Source: Sphingomonadales bacterium 63-6 (GTDB lineage: Bacteria; Pseudomonadota; Alphaproteobacteria; Sphingomonadales; Sphingomonadaceae). From it: a stretch of DNA of 36,186 bases. Below the pieces are notes generated by a model, which worked only from the letters and a program-made list of their open reading frames with translations, did not search any database and was not told the origin of the DNA. Position 1 is the stretch's first letter. Each line of letters begins with the position of its first letter. Location: positions 1 to 36,186 of the forward strand of contig MKUB01000196.1 of the NCBI GenBank assembly GCA_001898545.1, given 5' to 3'. Positions 31,155-36,186 of this stretch are shown here, in pieces. Position numbers and translations under genes: made by a program.

Positions 31155-31537
31155 CGGCCCAACAATCCGCGGATGTGCGGCCCATGGCGCTTGTCCGCGT
31201 TTCGGACGGAGAGGGCGGCTTTCGCCATGAATTCCGCCCCGTGCCAGCGGAAAAGCCGAAGGCGCGCAAGAAGCCGCGCACGCCGGACCCGATCCACGCC
31301 AACCCGGATGCTTCGGCCCAGCAGCTGAAGCAGATCATCGAAAGGGTTGAGCGCCTCAATGACGAGGAACTCGGTATCAAGAACGACAAGCGGGACGTGT
31401 TGGCCGAAGCAAAGGCCATCGGCTTTGATACGAAGACGATCAACGCGATCGTCGCCCTTCGCAAGATGCAGCCCGATCTGCGCCGCGAGGCGGAAGATAT
31501 CCTCGAAACCTACAAAGCCGCGCTGGGCATCGACTGA
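31151..31537 (+). CDS. GapR-family (DUF2312) DNA-binding protein
   Basis: The product is 128 aa. Residues 50-128 match GapR: QQLKQIIERVERLNDEELGI, then DVLAEAKAIGFDTKTINAIV and ALRKMQPDLRREAEDILETY. GapR of Caulobacter wraps overtwisted DNA ahead of replication forks and helps topoisomerases. The first 50 residues form a basic extension (KPKARKKPRTPDPIHANPD). It overlaps the primase-helicase stop by ATGA, so it probably supports phage replication and can interact with the host factor. Confidence 0.88.
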   Translation: MTAQQSADVRPMALVRVSDGEGGFRHEFRPVPAEKPKARKKPRTPDPIHANPDASAQQLKQIIERVERLNDEELGIKNDKRDVLAEAKAIGFDTKTINAIVALRKMQPDLRREAEDILETYKAALGID

Positions 31538-31659
31538 TGCAGCCCGGACCATGCCTTTGCGAAGCCTGCCGCGCCACGCGCCTGATGCGCTGCATCGCTG
31601 CTGGCAGTGCCTTGGGCATCGCCCTGATCCTCGCCTCCCTCTCCCTGCTGATCGATTGA
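31537..31659 (+). CDS. Cys-rich small membrane peptide (40 aa), missing from the ORF track
   Basis: The frame begins at ATG 31537, sharing a base with the GapR stop (TGATG), and encodes MQPGPCLCEACRATRLMRCI followed by AAGSALGIALILASLSLLID. Four Cys before one membrane span suggest a metal site or disulfide. The stop is at 31657-31659. Overlap and hydrophobic pattern support translation. Function unknown. Confidence 0.55.
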   Translation: MQPGPCLCEACRATRLMRCIAAGSALGIALILASLSLLID

Positions 31660-31669
31660 AAGGACGACC

Positions 31670-32116
31670 ATGTCTGCCCCTTCCCACACCCATTTCGCTG
31701 GCCTGGACCTCGCCAAGGGCGAATGCGCCACGGCCTTCGCCTTCTCTTTCATTTGCGGCGGATGCGGCTTGCAAAACCACTCCCCGCGCTGCGAGCGGCC
31801 AGCAGGCTGGGCGTTCATTCCCGGAAGCCGCGATGGCGATTCCGCAAAATTGCTTTGCCCCGATTGTCGGCCCCATCCCAAGGCACCCTCGCCGCAAGCG
31901 CGCAGCAGCGCCTTCGCCCTCTATCTGGAAAAGCAGCCGGATGGCGCCTTCCACATCGCCATGAGCCCGGAACAGGCGCTGATGCGCTGGCTTCCGCTGG
32001 GCTTCTTTCTCACTCCCGCGCAGGCCCGCGAAATGGCCCGCGAGCTGCACAACCTTGCCGCCCTGGCCGAACGTCCCGGCTCGGTCCCCGCGATTGCCAG
32101 CAAGAGCTGCCGATGA
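31670..32116 (+). CDS. Zinc-ribbon-like phage protein (148 aa)
   Basis: Cys pairs FICGGCGLQ and LLCPDCRPH, 40 residues apart, suggest a zinc ribbon. The second half (MSPEQALMRWLPLGFFLTPA then QAREMARELHNLAALAERPG) is helical. AAAGGACGACC precedes the ATG. Its stop overlaps the next start (ATGA). I recognise no named family. Being in the replication operon suggests a DNA or RNA role. Confidence 0.55.
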   Translation: MSAPSHTHFAGLDLAKGECATAFAFSFICGGCGLQNHSPRCERPAGWAFIPGSRDGDSAKLLCPDCRPHPKAPSPQARSSAFALYLEKQPDGAFHIAMSPEQALMRWLPLGFFLTPAQAREMARELHNLAALAERPGSVPAIASKSCR

Positions 32117-32631
32117 AAGACTGGAGCCACCCCCGGCTGCAGAATGTGGATGCAGCAAAGGATGATTGGGACGATCTGGCGGCCGAGGCGCAGGCCGCCT
32201 ACCAGCGCCGCTATGCCTCCTATCCCGATCTGGTGAAGCTGGGCAGAATTTCGGCCGAGGATGCCCGCGCCGATCTGCTCGCCTGGCGCGCCATTGCCAG
32301 GGACTGGCACTGGATCGCCTATGGCGACGGCGAACCGGCGGACTGCAACACGCTCGAACAGCGCATGAAGGCGCTCGACACTGCCGTGGAACGCTGGATC
32401 GACTTCGCCGCCAATGAAGGCGGCTCGCTCTTCCCGGCCGACCAGCGCCAGGGCGAAGCCATCTGCGCCATGCGCTGGTGGGCAGAACGAGAGAGAACCT
32501 TCTTCTGCCACTACCACCACGCCCGCGAACGCGCCCGCCGCATCCACGAAAACTGCCGCGCCAACGGCCACCCCTCACGCGGGGAAAGGCTGGCGGAACT
32601 GCAATCGCCCCAAATGAAAGCTGCCGCATGA
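32113..32631 (+). CDS. Hypothetical phage protein (172 aa)
   Basis: The true start is ATG 32113 (MKDWSHPRLQNVDAAKDDWD). The 302-aa track ORF reads the previous gene out of frame before it. The protein is helical and acidic, with AYQRRYASYPDLVKLGRISA and CAMRWWAERERTFFCHYHHA. No motif I recognise. It overlaps both neighbours by ATGA, part of a continuous co-translated chain from primase to AlpA. Confidence 0.6.
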   Translation: MKDWSHPRLQNVDAAKDDWDDLAAEAQAAYQRRYASYPDLVKLGRISAEDARADLLAWRAIARDWHWIAYGDGEPADCNTLEQRMKALDTAVERWIDFAANEGGSLFPADQRQGEAICAMRWWAERERTFFCHYHHARERARRIHENCRANGHPSRGERLAELQSPQMKAAA

Positions 32632-32858
32632 CTGACGAACCCAAGGGCATGACTGGATATGCCGAGACCATCATTGAGCAGACGAAGGACCGTCTGATCA
32701 CCATCAAGGAAGTGATGGCGCGCACATCCCTCTCCCGAGCCCATGTCTACACTCTGGTGAAACGCGGCGACTTGCCCGCACCAATCAAGCTGGGTGCAAA
32801 ATGTTCCCGTTGGTCAGAGCAGGAACTGGATCGCTGGATTGCCGATCGTGCGAACTGA
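32628..32858 (+). CDS. AlpA-family regulator / excisionase-like protein
   Basis: The product is 76 aa with a winged-helix MerR/AlpA-type HTH: LITIKEVMARTSLSRAHVYT then LVKRGDLPAPIKLGAKCSRW and SEQELDRWIADR. AlpA-like proteins regulate integrase expression or promote excision. It ends the replication operon and lies one gene from the integrase. The start ATG 32628 overlaps the upstream stop. The longer 126-aa track ORF is out of register before it. Confidence 0.85.
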   Translation: MTDEPKGMTGYAETIIEQTKDRLITIKEVMARTSLSRAHVYTLVKRGDLPAPIKLGAKCSRWSEQELDRWIADRAN

Positions 32859-32873
32859 CGGCGAAGCACCGTC
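32857..32873 (+). terminator. Short hairpin at the end of the replication operon
   Basis: GACGG-N7-CCGTC overlaps the region just after the AlpA-like stop and is followed by TGTTATC. The stem is only 5 bp, so this is a weak call. Confidence 0.3.
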
Positions 32874-32942
32874 TGTTATCATCCGACATTTTCGGCCATT
32901 CCGGACACGACAACATTGCAGACATCGATCGTGTAGGCCAAC

Positions 32943-33356
32943 ATGCTGCCGAACATCGGAACTGCGCGAATGAACCAGCAGGATCGCATCAACTCCGTAT
33001 CAAACGACTGGGAAGCTGATCCTTGGGATGCCTCCGATGAAGTGGCTGACGCCCAACTCTCTGGCTTCAAGTTGCGGGCTAACAAACCACTCGAATGGAT
33101 TCCAATTCGCACTTCGGGCCAGTCAATCTTCGGCATCGATGTTTCAAAGCTTACGTCAGCTGATGTGAAGTTTTACACGACACATGATGGCGAAGAAATG
33201 CTGCTGATGCAGTTGACTTGGCACGGATGGCCTGACCCGCCAGAATGGCGCTTGGCCTCTCGCCCCCACGGCAGCAAAAAGTCCAGCTGGTCCTCGTGGG
33301 GTTATTTTAGCGAGCTTCCTAGAGCCTGGACGATGCCAGAGGCATCCAAATCCTAA
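32943..33356 (+). CDS. Orphan protein next to the integrase (137 aa)
   Basis: The product has an acidic N-terminus (SNDWEADPWDASDEVADAQL) and a globular part with FKLRANKPLEWIPIRTSGQS and TWHGWPDPPEWRLASRPHGS. No family recognised. The start is ATG 32943 (AGG upstream), and ATG 32970 is an alternative. Codon use is less GC-biased than in neighbouring replication genes. It lies between AlpA and the convergent integrase, a common place for cargo genes in prophages, so it may be an accessory factor. Confidence 0.55.
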   Translation: MLPNIGTARMNQQDRINSVSNDWEADPWDASDEVADAQLSGFKLRANKPLEWIPIRTSGQSIFGIDVSKLTSADVKFYTTHDGEEMLLMQLTWHGWPDPPEWRLASRPHGSKKSSWSSWGYFSELPRAWTMPEASKS

Positions 33357-33432
33357 CGTCCGCTAACCACCCCAATCCGGCCATTCGAAGCTCAGGGGAC
33401 GCCTCCCGAAACCAGACAATGGAACGAAGCCA

Positions 33433-34740
33433 CTATGTTGTCCTATCATGGCCCCATCGCATTGGCTGCCCCATGTGGATTTCCGGTGGCCACATATCCT
33501 TCGTGAGCATGTCAGCCCATTCGCACGCTAACTCCCGGCGGCGCGGCATGTAGGCTGCCCGGTTATACGCCCGCTCCACTTTGTTCTGAGGGACATGCGC
33601 CAGCATTAGATCGATCACCGCCCTGTCACCTGGGCGTCCATTTGCGTGCGCATGTTCGTTCATGATCGTGGAGAAGGCCGATCGGAAGCCGTGCGGAACG
33701 TGCCGCTGGTAATAACCGGCTCTGATCAGGAGCGCGCGCAAAGTGTTCTCACTCATTGGCCGGTGGCTGTGGCGATCGGAGGGGAAAACCAGCGGCAAAT
33801 GCCCTGTCAGCGGCATGAGCGCTTTCAGGATAGCGACCGATTGCGGAGCCAAGGGAACGAGATGATCGCCGTCAGCCTCCGCCTTGCGCCCTTTGTCGCC
33901 CTTCATGCGCGCGGCAGGAATTCGCCAAAGCGGCTCTGCCCCGTCGAGATTTTCGAATTCGGACCAACGCGCCCCATGCAGTTCGCCGGGCCGAACGGCG
34001 GTCAATGCAATCAGTCGCAAGGCGAGCTTGGTTGGGGCACGGCATCGTTCTGCCTCGCAATCAACCAGGAGCTGGCGAAGCTTGTGAATGTCGGTAACCG
34101 CCGGCTGCGATTTCGTCTTGGGCTTTGGAGGCAGGATCTGTCCCAGGCCGCCGGCCGGATCGACGGTGGCATAGCCCATGGCAATGGCATAGACGAAGAT
34201 GGAACTGATCCGTTGTCGCAACCGGTGCGCTGTTTCAATCGCGCCGCGATTGACGACATCCATCAGAACCCTGAGGACCGTGGGCGCATCGATGTCGCCC
34301 AGGGGAAGTCCGCCAATCGCGGGATAAGCCTCGTTCTGCAAACTGATCACAACATCATCGGCATGCACTGCTGACCATCGCGGACGCTGGCTCTCCAGCC
34401 ACTCTGCAGCCACTTTTTCAAACGTGCGCTGGCGCGCTTCTTCCGATCTGGCAGCCTCGAACAGATCCGCATGCGTGGGCTCTCGTCCTCGGGCGAGAAC
34501 GGCTTTTGCCCGATCCCGCGCCTCGCGCGCATCCTTCAGGCCAATGGCGGGATAGCTGCCGATCGTCAGCGTCTTCTGTACCAAGCGGCCGCTGGCGGCA
34601 CGGCCGAACTGATAATTCATCCGCCAGTGCCGCCCGCCGACAGGCGTCACATACAAATAGAGCTGTTCGCCATCCGACAGCTTGTAAGCCTTATCCCGCC
34701 CCTTCGCCGCCCGAACCTGCGCATCACTCAGCCGCCCCAT
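33433..34740 (-). CDS. int: Tyrosine integrase (P4-type)
   Basis: The product is 435 aa from ATG 34740 (MGRLSDAQVRAAKGRDKAYK). The N-terminal arm-binding domain (LTIGSYPAIGLKDAREARDR) and central domain precede the catalytic part: Arg in ALTAVRPGELHGARW, His-x2-Arg in HVPHGFRSAFST, and Tyr in HVPQNKVERAYNRAAY. The track ORF extends to 34920 through the tRNA, which is not plausible. It should integrate the phage at the 3' end of the adjacent tRNA-Ser and excise it with a partner such as the AlpA-like protein. Confidence 0.93.
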   Translation of the reverse strand: MGRLSDAQVRAAKGRDKAYKLSDGEQLYLYVTPVGGRHWRMNYQFGRAASGRLVQKTLTIGSYPAIGLKDAREARDRAKAVLARGREPTHADLFEAARSEEARQRTFEKVAAEWLESQRPRWSAVHADDVVISLQNEAYPAIGGLPLGDIDAPTVLRVLMDVVNRGAIETAHRLRQRISSIFVYAIAMGYATVDPAGGLGQILPPKPKTKSQPAVTDIHKLRQLLVDCEAERCRAPTKLALRLIALTAVRPGELHGARWSEFENLDGAEPLWRIPAARMKGDKGRKAEADGDHLVPLAPQSVAILKALMPLTGHLPLVFPSDRHSHRPMSENTLRALLIRAGYYQRHVPHGFRSAFSTIMNEHAHANGRPGDRAVIDLMLAHVPQNKVERAYNRAAYMPRRRELACEWADMLTKDMWPPEIHMGQPMRWGHDRTT

Positions 34741-34769
34741 ACCATACTGCCCTAATCCCATACCATACT
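34736..34769. repeat. Two 13-bp direct repeats upstream of int (possible arm sites)
   Basis: CCCATACCATACT occurs at 34736-34748 and 34757-34769, 21 bp apart (two helical turns). They sit at the int start, between the gene and the tRNA. They may be integrase arm-type sites or binding sites of an int regulator. Both contain ATG on the int strand, which makes the int start ambiguous (34740 or 34761). Confidence 0.5.
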
Positions 34770-34834
34770 TCGGACCATATGGCGCACCGGATGCGTGAGA
34801 ACAAATGCAGACTCTATGAGACGCAGAAAACGCA

Positions 34835-34849
34835 AAATCGCCCCGATTT
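34835..34849 (-). terminator. Possible terminator between tRNA-Ser and int
   Basis: AAATCG-CCC-CGATTT is a 6-bp stem. On the minus strand it is followed by TTTTGCGTTTTC, so it could end the tRNA transcript before the integrase gene. The stem is short. Confidence 0.35.
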
Positions 34850-34892
34850 CCTATGAAAATCAGACAATTACGTGCGCTGGAAGATCGTAATA

Positions 34893-34983
34893 TGGCGGAG
34901 CGGGTGGGATTCGAACCCACGATACAGGGTTACCGTATACACACTTTCCAGGCGTGCGCCTTCGACCACTCGGCCACCGCTCC
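34893..34983 (-). tRNA. tRNA-Ser (anticodon GGA), attachment site of the prophage
   Basis: On the minus strand the gene has acceptor GGAGCGG pairing with CCGCTCC, D-arm GGCCGAGTGG, anticodon loop CTGGAAA (GGA, Ser), a long variable arm as expected for a class II tRNA, and T-arm GGGTTCGAATCCC. The discriminator is G and CCA is encoded. The 3' end points toward the integrase, the classic geometry for integration into a tRNA 3' end with the tRNA restored. The att core should lie within the last part of this gene, and the partner copy lies outside the window. Confidence 0.95.
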
Positions 34984-35090
34984 GCATCGCCGGCTGACCA
35001 AGGGCCTGCTGGCGAAGGCGTGGCCGATAGCGCGGGCGAGGCGGTTGGGCAAGCTTGCAGGTGCGTATCTTGGCGTTAAATCCATTTTCC

Positions 35091-35495
35091 ATGGAAAGAA
35101 CATTCGGACTTGCCCCTTCCGCCGAGGAGATGGAGGCCATCGCCCGCGCCGCGCTGGAGCGGCTTCCGGCGCAGTTTCGCGTGCATCTGGGCGATATTCT
35201 GCTGCTGGTGGAAGACTTTGCCGATGCCGAAACGCTGGCGTCCATGGGTATCGAGGATCCGTTCGAGCTGACCGGAATTTACGAAGGCCTGCCCCTTGGG
35301 GAGAAAAGCATCGGCCATTCTGGCACAATGCCCGACCGGATTCGCCTGTTCCGCAGCTCCATTCTGGACGAATGGATCGCCCGCGGGGACGAGACGCTGG
35401 AACATCTTGTGGCCCATGTGGTGATCCACGAAGTCGGCCACCATTTCGGCCTGTCGGACGAGGCGATGCATGCGCTGGAGGAACTGGCGGAATAG
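35091..35495 (+). CDS. Zincin-family metallopeptidase (PF06262-type), host gene
   Basis: The product is 134 aa from ATG 35091 (MERTFGLAPSAEEMEAIARA). The zinc site is VVIHEVGHHFGLSDEAMHAL, an HExxHxxGLSD form typical of the small 'metallopeptidase family' (zincin_1) proteins of alphaproteobacteria. The conserved IEDPFELTGIYEGLPL lies in the middle. The substrate is not known. The track start at 35055 is upstream of the better ATG. It is the first clear host gene beyond the attachment site. Confidence 0.85.
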   Translation: MERTFGLAPSAEEMEAIARAALERLPAQFRVHLGDILLLVEDFADAETLASMGIEDPFELTGIYEGLPLGEKSIGHSGTMPDRIRLFRSSILDEWIARGDETLEHLVAHVVIHEVGHHFGLSDEAMHALEELAE

Positions 35496-35509
35496 GCTGA
35501 TATCCTGTT

Positions 35510-35530
35510 CGTCATTGCGAGCGCAGCGAA
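35510..35530. repeat. Fragment of a dispersed 'GTCATTGCGAGC' repeat
   Basis: CGTCATTGCGAGCGCAGCGA is a sequence type found widely scattered in bacterial genomes. Here it directly abuts the AAAGGAGG ribosome site of the DUF1905 gene, so a repeat remnant forms part of that gene's leader. Confidence 0.5.
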
Positions 35531-35540
35531 AGGAGGAACC

Positions 35541-35858
35541 ATGAGCGAAACCATCCGCTTTGCCGCTCCGCTGATCCATTGGGAATTGGGCGACTTTGCC
35601 GGGCTGGGCTATGTCAGCATCACCGGCGAGACCGAGGAAGCCATTCGCGGGCATGAGCTGATGCGGCGGCTGGAACTGGGCAAGAGGCGCGGCTTCGGAT
35701 CGGTGAAAGTGAATGTCCGCCTGGGCGAAAGCCGTTGGTCCACTTCGGTCTTCCCGCAGAAGGAAGGCGGCTGGTTCCTGCCGATCAAGAAAGCCATCCA
35801 GCGCGCCGAGGGACTGGAGGAAGGCGATCTGCTGGAGATCGAGCTGGAGCTGCTTTAG
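35541..35858 (+). CDS. DUF1905 domain protein, host gene
   Basis: The product is 105 aa and covers a complete DUF1905 domain: IRFAAPLIHWELGDFAGLGY, then GFGSVKVNVRLGESRWSTSV and GGWFLPIKKAIQRAEGLEEG. The family is common in Actinobacteria and Alphaproteobacteria and has a small beta-barrel-like fold with no established reaction. AAAGGAGG ahead of the ATG is a near-perfect ribosome site. It probably forms a unit with the upstream metallopeptidase gene (45-bp gap). Confidence 0.85.
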   Translation: MSETIRFAAPLIHWELGDFAGLGYVSITGETEEAIRGHELMRRLELGKRRGFGSVKVNVRLGESRWSTSVFPQKEGGWFLPIKKAIQRAEGLEEGDLLEIELELL

Positions 35859-35875
35859 CGCGGTCTGTGCGTGGG

Positions 35876-35909
35876 CACCTGTAAGTTGTGGACACCTGTG
35901 AGTTGTGAA
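35876..35909. repeat. Tandem 17-bp near-repeat
   Basis: CACCTGTAAGTTGTGGA is followed directly by CACCTGTGAGTTGTGAA, two 17-bp units that differ at two positions. They lie just after the DUF1905 stop and before the large inverted repeat. Confidence 0.65.
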
Positions 35910-35920
35910 TCCCAAAAATT

Positions 35921-35998
35921 GTGAGCCCCTGCGCAGGCAGGGGCCTCCGCGAATATCGCTCCATCGGGGGAGAGGCCCCTGCCTGCGCAGGGGCTCAC
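35921..35998. repeat. Perfect 26-bp inverted repeat with 26-bp centre (REP/MITE-like)
   Basis: The arms 35921-35946 and 35973-35998 are exact inverse complements. Each contains GCCCCTGCGCAGGCAGGGGC, itself nearly palindromic. The RNA would form a very strong hairpin and may end transcription from DUF1905. Similar GC-rich intergenic hairpins are common in sphingomonads, so a dispersed element is likely. Confidence 0.85.
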
Positions 35999-36023
35999 GG
36001 GGTGGCGGGTTCGTATCCCACAC

Positions 36024-36051
36024 TTGACATTTGAACCTATTTGGTTATATA
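36024..36051 (+). promoter_or_regulatory. Strong sigma-70-type promoter near the right edge
   Basis: TTGACA (36024-36029) is a perfect -35 element and TATATA (36046-36051) lies 16 bp further. This is the closest match to consensus in the window and reads out to the right. Confidence 0.65.
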
Positions 36052-36057
36052 GGCCCC

Positions 36058-36186
36058 ATCCTGCATCTCAAAACAGGATGTGGAACCGGGAGAGCGGCTC
36101 GGCCGGCTTGCCTTCCCCTCCAGCAGCGGGTGTCCCTGCTTTCTGGCAGGGAAATGTCACTCCCGCATCGCGGCCGGCGCTCTTGC
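36058..36186 (+). other. Structured, gene-free leader or small RNA, cut by the window edge
   Basis: Downstream of the strong promoter there is no credible open frame. CATCCTG-N10-CAGGATG (36057-36080 region) makes a 7-bp hairpin. Further on GAGCGGCTCGGCCGGC can pair with the terminal GCCGGCGCTC, closing a larger structure. This suggests an RNA gene or a regulated leader. I could not match it to RNase P, tmRNA, SRP or a riboswitch core by eye. Confidence 0.4.

Noticed and set aside
33433-34920. 495-aa integrase starting at 34920
   Set aside because: The extension runs through the tRNA-Ser gene and has no ribosome site; ATG 34740 gives the family-typical N-terminus.
36058-36186. Glycine or cobalamin riboswitch
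   Set aside because: GGGAGAG is present, but the other conserved core segments of these aptamers are not visible before the window ends.

Overview
The window is most of the right-hand part of a P2-like (contractile-tailed) prophage integrated in a GC-rich alphaproteobacterium, followed by about 1.2 kb of host chromosome. A sphingomonad-type host (Sphingomonadales) is my inference, from the GC-rich codon use, a GapR/DUF2312-type gene, a LexA-like box of the alphaproteobacterial form GAAC-N7-GAAC, and host-side GC-rich hairpin repeats. I cannot name the species. The prophage continues leftward beyond base 1, where the head genes and the other attachment site should lie. Its right end is marked by a tyrosine integrase next to the 3' end of a tRNA-Ser(GGA) gene at 34893-34983.

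Layout, left to right. (1) 1-755: tail completion genes (R-like tail end, then S). (2) 755-6500: a cargo block holding an exported thermonuclease, a YbjN-like gene and a winged-helix regulator (leftward), a divergent large protein with a nitrilase-type Glu-Lys-Cys triad, a lipoprotein, and a RelE/Xre toxin-antitoxin pair under a double operator. (3) 6499-10046, leftward: an SGNH esterase, an unknown protein, holin, SAR-type endolysin and overlapping spanin genes. (4) 10181-13635: baseplate J, I, tail fibre and a small gene. (5) 13732-14787: an AT-rich two-gene membrane cassette, one protein with a HEPN-like R-x4-H motif. (6) 14850-21734: V, W, sheath, tube, E/E' (programmed -1 frameshift), tape measure, U, D. 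(7) 21735-25895: a second cargo block, bracketed at its left by a partial duplication of gene D. (8) 25916-28282: CI-like repressor, Cro-like protein, small membrane proteins, a CII-like protein and an Ogr/Delta-type late activator. (9) 28395-32858: primase-helicase, a GapR homologue, small genes and an AlpA-type regulator. (10) 32943-34740: an orphan gene and the integrase. (11) 34893-36186: tRNA-Ser, a zincin-family metallopeptidase, a DUF1905 protein, repeats, and a strong promoter running off the window.

How the parts fit together. CI and Cro face each other across two copies of ATTCC-N4-GGAAT, the likely lysis/lysogeny switch. The zinc-finger Ogr-like protein probably activates the late promoters. 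A previously unlisted interrupted dyad, YTTGTGGT-N7-AYCACAAA, occurs just upstream of both J (shared with the divergent lysis operon) and V, and is my best candidate for its target. Compared with P2 the V-W pair lies downstream of J-I-H, and AT-rich cargo sits at the junctions.

The most interesting material for an undescribed system is the cargo: the nitrilase-like/winged-helix/YbjN divergent cassette, the two-gene membrane cassette with a possible histone-fold partner and a HEPN-like partner, and the block of a 404-aa membrane protein, a 266-aa protein and a lone PD-(D/E)XK restriction-like protein beside the repressor. All three look like lysogen-expressed accessory modules, and superinfection exclusion or phage defence is a hypothesis only.
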